NCBI GenBank assembly: GCA_026129905.1 | Contig: JAHCHE010000002.1 | Location: 124,001-188,000, forward strand | Direction: 5' to 3' | DNA: 64,000 nt | Origin: Bryobacteraceae bacterium | Lineage (GTDB): Bacteria; Acidobacteriota; Terriglobia; Bryobacterales; Bryobacteraceae | In this document: one piece after another, positions 46,774 to 54,405 of the stretch | Position numbering within the stretch: the stretch's first letter is position 1 | Layout: the number at the start of each line of letters is the position of its first letter | Translations under genes and position numbers: made by a program | The notes under the pieces: generated by a model | The model's database searches: none | What the model saw: the letters and a program-made list of their open reading frames with translations, nothing else | What the model was told of the DNA's origin: nothing

Positions 46774-47127
46774 CTACCGGAGCGGAAGGTATAGCACGCC
46801 CGCCGCCCAGTCCTCTTCGACCGCGCACTCATCGAGCAATAGGAGGTCTTGGATCACAGAAGCCGTAGAAAGCGAATCCGGGACAAACACGATGGGAGCG
46901 CATCGCGAGGCGATCCGGACTTGGGCGCGCATCGCGGGGATCATGGTGGATAGGTCATGCGTTGCGACGACGCGGCCCTGAGCAGTCGCAAATCTCAGCA
47001 TCGCCAGATCATCCTGACCGGAGATTTCAGCGATGTCCTGTGCCCGCACGATATCAGTTGCCGGAGACTGCCGCAGGATGCCGCGAATGATCGCGTTACG
47101 GAAATTCTCGTCTGCCAGCCACTTCAC
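46774..47127 (-). CDS. DUF5615 PIN-like protein (toxin candidate)
   Basis: About 117 residues from a GTG at 47127, reading MKWLADENFRNAIIRGIL, the standard DUF5615 start (Asp and Glu of the PIN-like active site), followed by ISGQDDLAMLRFATAQGRVVATHDLSTM (conserved second Asp) and a C-terminal strand-helix segment. The start is fixed by the GTGA overlap with the DUF433 stop; the longer open frame upstream would place the start inside DUF433. Mut7-C/PIN-like RNases of this family are the suspected toxins of DUF433-DUF5615 pairs. Confidence 0.85.
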   Translation of the reverse strand: MKWLADENFRNAIIRGILRQSPATDIVRAQDIAEISGQDDLAMLRFATAQGRVVATHDLSTMIPAMRAQVRIASRCAPIVFVPDSLSTASVIQDLLLLDECAVEEDWAAGVLYLPLR

Positions 47128-47450
47128 TGGCTCTTCCGGCGTGCCAGGAGGCGTTCCCGGAGGCCGCGGGGCGACCATTCTTCTTCGTGCGCCTGCACTA
47201 GCTCCTGCTCGTCGCGGCTGCGGCGTTCGAAATACTCGGCTAGCTCGGAGCTGTGCTTCAGGTAGTAGCCAATCACCTGGTAGACGTCTGAAAGTTGGAG
47301 CGTCGGGAAATCCTGCGCGATTTCTTCCGGGGTTGCGCCAACGTTGAACGCCCGCACGATAACATCGAACGTTACCCGGCTTCCACCGACGCGATACACG
47401 CCGTTTGCGTCCTTCGTCAATGGAATGGCCTCAACCACTTCTCCCGCCAT
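47124..47450 (-). CDS. DUF433 protein (antitoxin candidate)
   Basis: About 108 residues from the ATG at 47450. DUF433 is a small winged-helix-like domain: VYRVGGSRVTFDVIVRAFNVGATPEEIAQDFPTLQLSDVYQVIGYYLKHSSELAEYF (about residues 18-75), then a charged C-terminal helix that could contact the partner. The stop overlaps the GTG of the DUF5615 gene, so both are made from one message. The pair is a toxin-antitoxin-like module in many phyla. A frame extension to 47492 lacks family similarity. Confidence 0.85.
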   Translation of the reverse strand: MAGEVVEAIPLTKDANGVYRVGGSRVTFDVIVRAFNVGATPEEIAQDFPTLQLSDVYQVIGYYLKHSSELAEYFERRSRDEQELVQAHEEEWSPRGLRERLLARRKSQ

Positions 47451-47531
47451 GCTCGATTCCCAATCTACCAGACGGTGGAAACAGGCGCGCACTTTCGGCC
47501 CGTTGCGATATTGACATAGCGCGGCAGTCCG

Positions 47532-48950
47532 TCAGACCGTGAGCGGCGGCTTGCGGGTATGCCAGTCGGTGGCGGATTGGTACGCGTGTCCCACCCGAAA
47601 CAGAGCGGCCTCGTCGAACGGACGGGCGTAGAACTGAATCGCGAGCGGCAGCGGCGGGGGACCGGCCGTGAAGCCGCAGGGCAGCACGATGGCCGGAACG
47701 CCGGTGACGTTCGCGAGGTTGAAGACGTCCGGGCGCGGATCTGGCGGCGGATCGCGCGGGGCGTCGGTGCCGACGGTCTCCGAGTCGAGCCGGGGGGCGG
47801 GGTTGCCGGCCGGCAGCATCATGACATCGCAGGTCTCGAATACCCGGCGCATTTCCTCCATCAGCATGGTGCGGACGCGGTGGGCCTTGATGTAGTCGAC
47901 GGCGGAGTAGAACGTGGCGATCTCGAGGCGCTCGCGGACCAGCGGGTCGAGAACATCCGCGTGCTGCTTGAGCCGCTTTTCGTGGTACGCCGAGGCCTCC
48001 GAGCCAAGGATCACCGCCGACGCAGTACCGCAAAGAGCGGCGTGGCGAACGGTAACATCCACCAGCGAGGCGCCCATGTCCTTGAGCAGCGAAAGCGCGC
48101 GGCGGAGGGCGGCGTCAGTTTCCGGGTGGACGTGCTCGAAGAAGTGCTCCGTGGGGACGCCGATGCGGATGCCTTTGATGTTGCCGGTAAGAGCCTTGGC
48201 GTAGTCGGGGACTGGTTCGGCGGCCGCGTTCCGGTCGAGCGGGTCCGCGCCGGCGACAACCTGTAGCATTCGGGCTACGTCCGCGACGGTTCGCGCCATT
48301 GGCCCGAGATGATCGAGCGTCCAACTGAGACCGGTGACGCCGTAGAGGCTGATTCGGCCATAGGTTGGCTTGAGCCCCACGATGCCGCAGCTTTTAGCGG
48401 GACCGCGAATGGAGCCTCCCGTATCGCTGCCGAGCGTAAGCGTCGCCATCCGCGCCGCGAGCGCCGCGCCGGAACCGGTGGAGGAGCCCGAGGGCGAATA
48501 CTCGAGGTCCCACGGATTCCGGGCCGGGGCGGTCAAGCTCTTCTGGCCGCTGCCCATGGCGAATTCGATCGTGTTGAGCTTTCCGACGAGGATGGCGCCG
48601 GCCTGGTTGAGCCTCGCGGTCGCGGTGGATTCGTGATCGGGGACCCAGTTGGCGTTGACCTTCGAGCCATTCGTGGTGCGGATGCCCTTGGTGGCGATAA
48701 GGTCCTTCACGGCGTAGGGAATGCCGTGGAGCGGTCCGCGATAGCGGCCGGCGGCAATCTCCTTTTCGGCGATGCGGGCCTGTTCTAAGGCGTGGTCGCC
48801 GGTGACGGTGATGAACGCCTGGACCTTCGCGTCGAGCGCCTTGATCTGGTCGAGATGGGCGCGGACCACTTCGACCGGGGAAAGCTTTCGTCTCCGGAGA
48901 AGCGGCGCCAGGTCGGCGGCGGACTGAAAGACGATTTCAGAGGCAGGCAT
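47532..48950 (-). CDS. Amidase signature enzyme (GatA-like)
   Basis: A 472-residue serine amidase. The Ser-cisSer-Lys triad is visible: Lys82 (GIPYAVKDL), cis-Ser156 in YSPSGSSTGSGAA and nucleophile Ser180 in GSDTGGSIRGP; the 24-residue spacing between the two serines equals that of GatA. Typical strands continue with KPTYGRISLYGVTGLSWTLDHLGPMARTVAD. The C-terminal region (FNLANVTGVPAIVLPCGF) is a standard amidase end. It has no signal peptide of its own. A strong GAGGTGA precedes the ATG. The gene upstream encodes a small Tat-leader protein that looks like a GatC/AtzG-type partner. Substrate unknown; not GatA proper, since gatB is absent. Confidence 0.93.
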   Translation of the reverse strand: MPASEIVFQSAADLAPLLRRRKLSPVEVVRAHLDQIKALDAKVQAFITVTGDHALEQARIAEKEIAAGRYRGPLHGIPYAVKDLIATKGIRTTNGSKVNANWVPDHESTATARLNQAGAILVGKLNTIEFAMGSGQKSLTAPARNPWDLEYSPSGSSTGSGAALAARMATLTLGSDTGGSIRGPAKSCGIVGLKPTYGRISLYGVTGLSWTLDHLGPMARTVADVARMLQVVAGADPLDRNAAAEPVPDYAKALTGNIKGIRIGVPTEHFFEHVHPETDAALRRALSLLKDMGASLVDVTVRHAALCGTASAVILGSEASAYHEKRLKQHADVLDPLVRERLEIATFYSAVDYIKAHRVRTMLMEEMRRVFETCDVMMLPAGNPAPRLDSETVGTDAPRDPPPDPRPDVFNLANVTGVPAIVLPCGFTAGPPPLPLAIQFYARPFDEAALFRVGHAYQSATDWHTRKPPLTV

Positions 48951-48980
48951 GGGTCACCTCAAGAGGAAGGCGATGGGTGA

Positions 48981-49241
48981 TCATTTCAGGATTCCCTGCG
49001 TCGGCCCGACCGAGTCGTCGAAATCGACGTTTCGGAGGGTCTCCAATTGCTTCAGGCGGCGTTCGAGGACTGGCTTCAGGATCTCCAGCCGCTCCCGATT
49101 GAGATCGATGCCGTGGAAACGGGACACGGCGCCGAGTGCGTCGATGGTAAGCGCCGGCGCCGGCGCCTGAGCGTGCGTCCCGGTTTGGGCGCTGCCGGCA
49201 AGGGCGAGTCCCTGAAGCAGGCGTCTCCTGGCAATGGTCAT
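48981..49241 (-). CDS. Small Tat-leader protein resembling GatC/AtzG amidase partners
   Basis: An 86-residue protein with the leader MTIARRRLLQGLALAGSAQTG (twin-arginine RRRLLQG). The mature ~55 residues (IDALGAVSRFHGIDLNRERLEILKPVLERRLKQLETLRNVDFDDSVGPTQGIL) have the helix-helix-tail pattern of the GatC and AtzG/DUF4089 partners that wrap around GatA-like amidases, including the charged helix and a proline tail (VGPTQG). It ends 30 bases before the amidase start. GGAGAAGGAGAA precedes the ATG. The family assignment is from pattern, not homology search. If right, it could carry the leaderless amidase through Tat by hitchhiking. Confidence 0.55.
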   Translation of the reverse strand: MTIARRRLLQGLALAGSAQTGTHAQAPAPALTIDALGAVSRFHGIDLNRERLEILKPVLERRLKQLETLRNVDFDDSVGPTQGILK

Positions 49242-49316
49242 GGCATTCTCCTTCTCCGAAGTTCTCCTTAGTACAGGGTTTCACAAATAAGGTTGCGTAT
49301 CCGATTCGCATGTAAT

Positions 49317-49406
49317 GTGGGGCAGGCCCAAGGCCTGCGGCGGCCTCTCAGGCCGCCCACACGGAGGCGGGCCGAGGGCCCGCCGCAGCTCAAGGAGCTG
49401 CCCCAC
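49317..49406. repeat. Four-hairpin palindromic element enclosed by an outer inverted repeat
   Basis: Within the 353-base gap between genes at 49242-49594 lies a run of four perfect hairpins, each with a 3-base loop: 49322-49338 (7-bp stem), 49339-49357 (8 bp), 49366-49384 (8 bp) and 49385-49401 (7 bp). The whole is enclosed by GTGGGGCAG (49317-49325) and its exact complement CTGCCCCAC (49398-49406). Beyond it GGTTGCGTATCC (49291-49302) and GGATACGTCACC (49413-49424) are an imperfect outer pair (10 of 12). The layout is that of a REP/RAYT-mobilised intergenic repeat. The rest of the gap shows no gene. Confidence 0.8.
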
Positions 49407-49594
49407 GGTGCTGGATACGTCACCGTAATTCCGAACAAGAGTACATAGCTCAAGCGGGCGGGCGGATTGCGCCGTGTGCGGCTCCCCGGCCCCCCCATTC
49501 GCGCCCAGACCTTGCAATATACAACGGATCGGCGGCCCTGGTCCGGGCTGCGCCCGCCGGACGCTCAGCCGGCGCCGCGCTATACTCGTTTGCC

Positions 49595-49873
49595 ATGAAT
49601 GTCACCGTCGAGAAGACCGGCGCGACGAGCTTCAAGGTAACCGTGAAAGGCGCGGCCTCAACGACGCATGCCGTCACCGTTTCGCCGGAATATTGGAAAA
49701 AATTAACGGGCGGACGCGTCCCGGCGGAACGGCTGGTAGAAAAATCCTTCGAATTCCTGCTGGAACGCGAAAGCAACAGCAGCATATTGCGTTCGTTCGA
49801 TCTGCCGGTGGTTCAGCGATATTTTCCGGAGTACGAGCGGACGATCGTCGGGATGCTCGAGGACTCGCCGTAG
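49595..49873 (+). CDS. Small conserved hypothetical protein
   Basis: A 92-residue acidic soluble protein (MNVTVEKTGATSFKVTVKG ... VSPEYWKKLTGGRVPAERLVEKSFEFLLERESNSSILRSFDLPVVQRYFPEYERTIVGML). Two beta strands then helices; the RYFPEYE segment recalls small proteins of unknown function found as single genes in Acidobacteria and Proteobacteria. No catalytic motif or signal peptide. It converges with osmC (25 bases between stops). Codon use and frame conservation support a real gene; the minus-strand frame over it looks like a shadow. Confidence 0.6.
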   Translation: MNVTVEKTGATSFKVTVKGAASTTHAVTVSPEYWKKLTGGRVPAERLVEKSFEFLLERESNSSILRSFDLPVVQRYFPEYERTIVGMLEDSP

Positions 49874-49898
49874 CGCGGCGCCCGGGTCAGGCGACGTT

Positions 49899-50327
49899 TC
49901 AGGCGCCTTCCAGCTTGGCGTCCATGGTGATCTTCGCGTTGAGCAGCCGCGAGATGGGGCAGCCGGCTTTGGCGTTCTGCGCCGCCGTGTCGAACGCGTC
50001 CCGCGAAGCGCCGGGGACGGCGGCGACAACGTCAAGGTGACTGGCGGTGACGGCCCAGCCGCTGTCGTCGCGTTCCATGGTGATCGTCGCCGTGGTGCGG
50101 ATGGAGGCGGCCGTCAGTCCGGCGTTGCCGAGTTGGGCGGAAAGCGCCATCGAAAAGCATCCCGCATGGGCCGCGGCGACCAATTCCTCCGGGTTCGTGC
50201 CCGGACCGTTCTCAAAACGCGTGGTAAACGAGTATTGCGTGTCGGAGAGCACGCCGCTCGCCGTGGAAATACGGCCCTTTCCACTCTTCAAATCCCCTTC
50301 CCAGACAGCGTTCGCGGTTCGTTTCAT
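49899..50327 (-). CDS. osmC: OsmC-family organic hydroperoxide reductase
   Basis: Thiol-dependent peroxidase that reduces organic hydroperoxides. A 142-residue protein with the redox pair Cys57 (AAAHAGCFSMAL) and Cys123 (AKAGCPISRLL), the same spacing (66) as E. coli OsmC. The N terminus (MKRTANAVWEGDLKSGKGRISTASGVLSDTQYSF) matches the OsmC/YhfA type rather than Ohr. Active-site Arg is in SFTTRFENGPGTNPEE. Single gene, divergent from the small gene at 50403 with 75 bases between starts. Confidence 0.95.
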   Translation of the reverse strand: MKRTANAVWEGDLKSGKGRISTASGVLSDTQYSFTTRFENGPGTNPEELVAAAHAGCFSMALSAQLGNAGLTAASIRTTATITMERDDSGWAVTASHLDVVAAVPGASRDAFDTAAQNAKAGCPISRLLNAKITMDAKLEGA

Positions 50328-50402
50328 GCGCCCAGATTAGCACGAGGCGACTGGGCGGCGGCCCAAGCAGGCCGTGCCGGCTCGGCGCTATCCTGAAGCT
50401 GA

Positions 50403-50774
50403 ATGTCCGAGAACCTGCGCGAGTTTGAAGCCGGCCCCGATCCGTTTGGCGTGACGTGGAACGTGCGTTTCGGCTGGCACCAGACGGCGATTTCCATCCG
50501 GCACAGCGATACCGTGGACGTGAAGTTCTTCCTCTCCGACGGCCAGCAGGAGATCGAAAAGGTGGTCGCTCTTCCGCACCCCGATCTCATCCGCGTAAGC
50601 CAGGAAGAAGGCCGGCCGATCACCGATCCGTGGGTGATGCGGCTGGCCGCGCTTCACGTCCGGCGGGTCGTTGGAACCGGCGAGGACATGGAAAAGACGC
50701 TCCTCACGCTGGACGCCGGCAGGATCCGCCAGTACGCCGCGATGCTCCGGACCGCCGCGCCGGCTGCTCGGTAA
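50403..50774 (+). CDS. Conserved hypothetical protein
   Basis: A 123-residue soluble protein. N-terminal beta-rich part (DPFGVTWNVRFGWHQTAISIRHSDTVDVKFFLSDGQQEIEKVVALPHPDLIRVSQ) and a C-terminal helical part (DPWVMRLAALHVRRVVGTGEDMEKTLLTL). I do not recognise a family. The composition is normal for the genome and both ends fit tightly between neighbours (7 bases from the convergent thpR stop), which supports a real gene. No motif hints at function. Confidence 0.6.
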   Translation: MSENLREFEAGPDPFGVTWNVRFGWHQTAISIRHSDTVDVKFFLSDGQQEIEKVVALPHPDLIRVSQEEGRPITDPWVMRLAALHVRRVVGTGEDMEKTLLTLDAGRIRQYAAMLRTAAPAAR

Positions 50775-50781
50775 TCGCGTT

Positions 50782-51327
50782 TCACAGCGCAAACTCGGCC
50801 AGCTTCGTGTACTTCGAACCGGCCGGGCCCATCACGCTTTGGTACAGGTAGTGCCGGTCCACGGTGAAGGCGCCGAATTCGGTGGAAGGAAGCGCCTCGA
50901 TCGCCGCGCGCAGGCCGGCCAGTTCGGCCCCAGGGGGAATGCGCGCCAGCGTCAGGTGCGGCGAAAAGTCCCGTTTCTCCGAGGCGACGCCCAGCCGGCT
51001 CATCGCCCGGTCGGCGTCCCGCGCCAGTTGGTACAAGCCCTCGCTCGCCTCGATGCCGCCCCAGAACACGCGCGGGGCGCGGGCGTTCGGAAACCAGCCG
51101 AGTCCGCGGACCGCCACGTCGATGTTGCCCGGGCGCGGCAAACCGGTGAGCGCGGATTTCACTTCTTCCAGGCGCTCCTCAGGCCATTCGCCGATAAACT
51201 TCGCGGTCACGTGCATGTTGTGCGGCGGGCTCCAGCGCAGGCTTGCGGCCGGCCGCAGTCTGTCGAGCAGGCATTCGAGATTCCGCACCACCTCGTTGGT
51301 CAGGTCGAGGGCGGTGAACAGGCGCAT
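50782..51327 (-). CDS. thpR: RNA 2',3'-cyclic phosphodiesterase (2H family)
   Basis: Opens 2',3'-cyclic phosphates at RNA ends. A 181-residue 2H-superfamily enzyme with the two HxTx motifs HVTAKF (His39) and HLTLAR (His124), and the family start MRLFTALDLTNEVVRNLE. The C terminus (VDRHYLYQSVMGPAGSKYTKLAEFAL) is the standard ThpR tail. Divergent from the DNA glycosylase gene with only 24 bases between starts, so their promoters must overlap or lie inside the genes. Confidence 0.93.
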   Translation of the reverse strand: MRLFTALDLTNEVVRNLECLLDRLRPAASLRWSPPHNMHVTAKFIGEWPEERLEEVKSALTGLPRPGNIDVAVRGLGWFPNARAPRVFWGGIEASEGLYQLARDADRAMSRLGVASEKRDFSPHLTLARIPPGAELAGLRAAIEALPSTEFGAFTVDRHYLYQSVMGPAGSKYTKLAEFAL

Positions 51328-51351
51328 GTCGATACCGTACCCTATTCTCGA

Positions 51352-52002
51352 ATGATCTGGCGGGACGCGATGCCGCTAGGGCGGCTGCTGGCCGCGAGCG
51401 AAGTCGTGGCGCGGGAATTCTATTCTCGTCCGGCCGCCGGCGTCGCGCGCGACCTGGTGGGCAAGCTGCTCGTCCATGGGCGCGCGGCGGGCCGCATTGT
51501 GGAAACCGAGGCTTACCTCGGCGCCGAGGACAGAGCCGCCCATGCTTCCCGCGGACTCACCAACCGCACCCGCGCGCTGTTCGGCCCGCCGGGCCACGCC
51601 TACGTCTATTTCATCTACGGCATGTACGAGTGCCTCAACCTGGTGGCGGAACCCGCCGGATCGCCCGGCTGCGTTCTGATTCGCGCGCTGGAACCGCTGG
51701 CCGGCATCGGTCTGATGAGACAGCGCCGCCCGGCCGCGCGGCGGCTACAGGATCTCGCCGCCGGTCCCGGCAGGCTTACGCTGGCGATGGGGATCACGCG
51801 CGAGCATTATGGCGCCGACGTCACCCGCGGTCCGCTTCAGGTGCGCCGCTTCCTTCAGGATCTCCCGATCGAAGTGCAGGTCAGCCGCCGCGTCGGGATT
51901 CGCCATTGCGCCGACTGGCCGCTCCGCTTCTCGGCCGCCGGCAATCCGTTTGTCAGCCGGCCCTGGCCGGAAAACGCCGTGCTAACTTCAGAGGTATGCT
52001 GA
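51352..52002 (+). CDS. 3-methyladenine DNA glycosylase (AAG/MPG type)
   Basis: Excises alkylated purines in base-excision repair. About 216 residues from the ATG at 51352 (an ATG at 51370 is an alternative with GGCGGGA before it). Family motifs: VAREFYSRPAAGVARDLVGKLLV, RIVETEAYLGAEDRAAHASRG (active-site Glu in ETEAY), RTRALFGPPGHAYVYFIYGMYECLNLV (DNA-intercalating Tyr region), GCVLIRALEPL and AAGPGRLTLAMGI. The final seven bases overlap the phosphohexomutase start (ATG within GTATGCTGA), so the two are coupled. Confidence 0.94.
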   Translation: MIWRDAMPLGRLLAASEVVAREFYSRPAAGVARDLVGKLLVHGRAAGRIVETEAYLGAEDRAAHASRGLTNRTRALFGPPGHAYVYFIYGMYECLNLVAEPAGSPGCVLIRALEPLAGIGLMRQRRPAARRLQDLAAGPGRLTLAMGITREHYGADVTRGPLQVRRFLQDLPIEVQVSRRVGIRHCADWPLRFSAAGNPFVSRPWPENAVLTSEVC

Positions 52003-53354
52003 AGCCGACCATCTTCCGGGAATACGATATCCGGGGCATTGCCGACCTTGACCTGCAAGACGACGACATCGCCGTCCTCGGCCAGGCGATCGGGACGTTC
52101 CTGCAGCGGGCCAACGGAAGGAACGTAAACCTCGGCCGGGACTGCCGCCTCAGCTCGCCGCGTCTGAGCCGCGCTATCGCCAACGGGCTCGCCGCCAGCG
52201 GCTGCCGCGTCACGGACCTGGGAACGGTTCCGACGCCGGTTCTTTATCATTCGACGATGCGCATGGGGGCCGACGGCGCGGTGATGATCACCGGAAGCCA
52301 CAATCCTTCGGAATACAACGGCTTCAAGATTCTCAGCGGTCCCGCGACGATTTTCGGCGAAAAGATACAGGAAATACGCCGGTTAATCGAAGGAGGCGAT
52401 CTGCTGACAGGGGAAGGCTCCTACCGCGAGTACGACGGCATCTCGCCATACGTGGACGATATCGCCTCGCGATTCCGCTGGGACCGCCGCATTAAAGTGG
52501 TCCTCGACGCGGGAAATGGGACCGCCGGGCCGACAATGAGCCGGGTTCTCGAATGCCTCAACGTGGATGCCACGGCGCTTTACTTTGAAATGGATGGAAA
52601 TTTCCCGAACCACCATCCCGATCCCACGCTCGAAGAGAATCTCGATGCGCTCGTGGCCGCGGTCAAGGAGCAGGGGGCGGAGCTGGGAATCGCCTTCGAC
52701 GGCGACGTCGATCGCATCGGGGCGGTGGATGAAACCGGGAGGGTGGTGTGGGGAGACTTCCTGATGCTCATCTTCGGCCGGGAAATCCTGACCCGCAAGC
52801 CGAACGCCACGTTCATCGCCGAAGTGAAATGCTCGCAGATCCTGTATGACGAACTGCGGCGGCTCGGCGGCAACGCGATCATGTACCGTACCGGCCATTC
52901 GCTCATCAAGGCGAAGATGAAGGAGACCCATGCCGACCTGGCCGGCGAGATGAGCGGCCACATGTTCTTCGCCGACCGCTATTACGGCTACGACGACGCC
53001 ATCTACGCCGCCTGCCGCCTGATGGAAATCGTGGCCAACTCCGGCAAGCCGCTTTCGGCGCAACTGGAGGGCCTCCCGCAGACGGTCACCACGCCGGAGA
53101 TCCGCGTGGACTGTTCCGACGAGGTGAAATTCGAATTGGTGTCCCGGGTCGCCGAACGGTTCCGGAAAACCCACAACGTGGTGGATGTCGACGGCGTACG
53201 GGTACTGTTCCCGCACGGTTGGGGGCTGGTGCGCGCCTCCAACACCCAGCCGGTGCTGGTGCTGCGATTCGAAGCGCTCACGCGGGAGCAGTTGGGGGAA
53301 TACCGCCGGGAAATCGAGACCGCCCTGGAAGAAGCGCGAGCGGCGGCAACGTGA
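51996..53354 (+). CDS. Phosphomannomutase/phosphoglucomutase (alpha-D-phosphohexomutase)
   Basis: Interconverts hexose 1- and 6-phosphates for nucleotide-sugar synthesis. About 452 residues from the ATG at 51996. The four domains show in order: REYDIRG start, phosphoserine loop ITGSHNPSEYNG (Ser101), magnesium loop FDGDVDRIG (Asp235, Asp237, Asp239), sugar-binding GEMSGHMFF, and the C-terminal phosphate-binding RASNTQPVLVLRFEA. The GEMSGH loop is typical of PMM/PGM (ManB/AlgC) rather than GlmM. It overlaps the glycosylase gene by 7 bases. Confidence 0.94.
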   Translation: MLKPTIFREYDIRGIADLDLQDDDIAVLGQAIGTFLQRANGRNVNLGRDCRLSSPRLSRAIANGLAASGCRVTDLGTVPTPVLYHSTMRMGADGAVMITGSHNPSEYNGFKILSGPATIFGEKIQEIRRLIEGGDLLTGEGSYREYDGISPYVDDIASRFRWDRRIKVVLDAGNGTAGPTMSRVLECLNVDATALYFEMDGNFPNHHPDPTLEENLDALVAAVKEQGAELGIAFDGDVDRIGAVDETGRVVWGDFLMLIFGREILTRKPNATFIAEVKCSQILYDELRRLGGNAIMYRTGHSLIKAKMKETHADLAGEMSGHMFFADRYYGYDDAIYAACRLMEIVANSGKPLSAQLEGLPQTVTTPEIRVDCSDEVKFELVSRVAERFRKTHNVVDVDGVRVLFPHGWGLVRASNTQPVLVLRFEALTREQLGEYRREIETALEEARAAAT

Positions 53355-53410
53355 GAATTTCCCCCGTTCGTCGATAATTCCGCGACGGCGACGCCAACAA
53401 AACAAAGAAA

Positions 53411-54346
53411 ATGTTTCAGGCGAACGACAAACGAATGGCGCAGAATCGGAATGGCTTCCTGCCGGTTCGCCTCCTTGGCGTTGCGATTATGTTTCTGGGC
53501 GCCCTCGGTTCGTGGTACAACTGGCGCCTGGTAGCGACCGAAGGCAGGTTCTTGATCAAACTCTGCGTTTTCGCGCCGCTGGCGATTTCCGGCGGCTTGC
53601 TGATCTTACTGCGGCCTGAATGGGCGAGACCGCTAGGGAAGGACAGCTCCCGGGGACACAAGATGGCGCTGATTGCCGTCATCGCTTTCATGGCGGCGGG
53701 GTCCGGCATGGAGCTGTTCCGTCTGCAGCGCTATCGTTCCGAGCTAACCCCGCGGCCGAAGGTGATCGCGTGGTCTCCGAGCATGGGGAAGCCGCCCATA
53801 CCCTCGGCGCTCGCGTCGCGTGCCGGTCCGCCAAGCCTGACATTTCTGGGACGGCAGTATCGTCTCGGGTCCTTTCATCAGGCTTCCAACCCCGAGTGGG
53901 GATTTGTGACCGGCGCGGAGACGGCGGACGACTGGACGACGCGGCTGACGATCGTCGATCGCGCGGACGTCCGCACGCCCGAAGATCTGGACCGCCTGGC
54001 CGAGAGCATGGCGTCGGCCTGGCAGTCCCGGGGCGGACGCATTGTGACGGTCAAGACGATGGGACAAGCTCCGGCAACGCCGTTCCAATACGCTGTGGTG
54101 GCTTTCGATCAACCCGCCGAGCACCGCCGGGAGTTGCATTTCGCAAAGATGGCGCTGGTCTCGGGCAACGGCGTCGTCGTGACTTATGGCGTGCGCCTCG
54201 CCGATCCTCAAGACTACCGGGCCAAAGCGGATCGGTTTCTCGATGCGAACTCCGTCACGATTGGGCGCGAACTGGAAAACCTGGTCCTGCCGGAGGTAAG
54301 TACGCTGCCAAAGTACCCCGAGCGTCCCATGGCGCGACCCGATTAA
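53411..54346 (+). CDS. Membrane-anchored hypothetical protein
   Basis: A 311-residue protein; an ATG at 53435 (MAQNRNGFLPVRLL) is an alternative start. Three hydrophobic segments (about 19-37, 48-66 and 84-100) precede a soluble C-terminal domain (FLGRQYRLGSFHQASNPEWGFVTGAETADDWTTRLTIVDRADVRTPEDLDRLAESMASAWQSRGG ... FQYAVVAFDQPAEHRRELHFAKMALVSGNGVVVTYGVRLADPQDY). I do not know the family. The soluble domain looks like a secreted or periplasmic beta-rich module of the type found in single-copy hypothetical proteins. No gene fusion or signal of transfer is visible. It ends 59 bases before the OPT transporter on the same strand. Confidence 0.6.
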   Translation: MFQANDKRMAQNRNGFLPVRLLGVAIMFLGALGSWYNWRLVATEGRFLIKLCVFAPLAISGGLLILLRPEWARPLGKDSSRGHKMALIAVIAFMAAGSGMELFRLQRYRSELTPRPKVIAWSPSMGKPPIPSALASRAGPPSLTFLGRQYRLGSFHQASNPEWGFVTGAETADDWTTRLTIVDRADVRTPEDLDRLAESMASAWQSRGGRIVTVKTMGQAPATPFQYAVVAFDQPAEHRRELHFAKMALVSGNGVVVTYGVRLADPQDYRAKADRFLDANSVTIGRELENLVLPEVSTLPKYPERPMARPD

Positions 54347-54405
54347 CGCGCCAGAGCCGCCGCCCGGCCATGTTAATATCGTGAGCGCCTTTAAGGAATA
54401 ACCTC

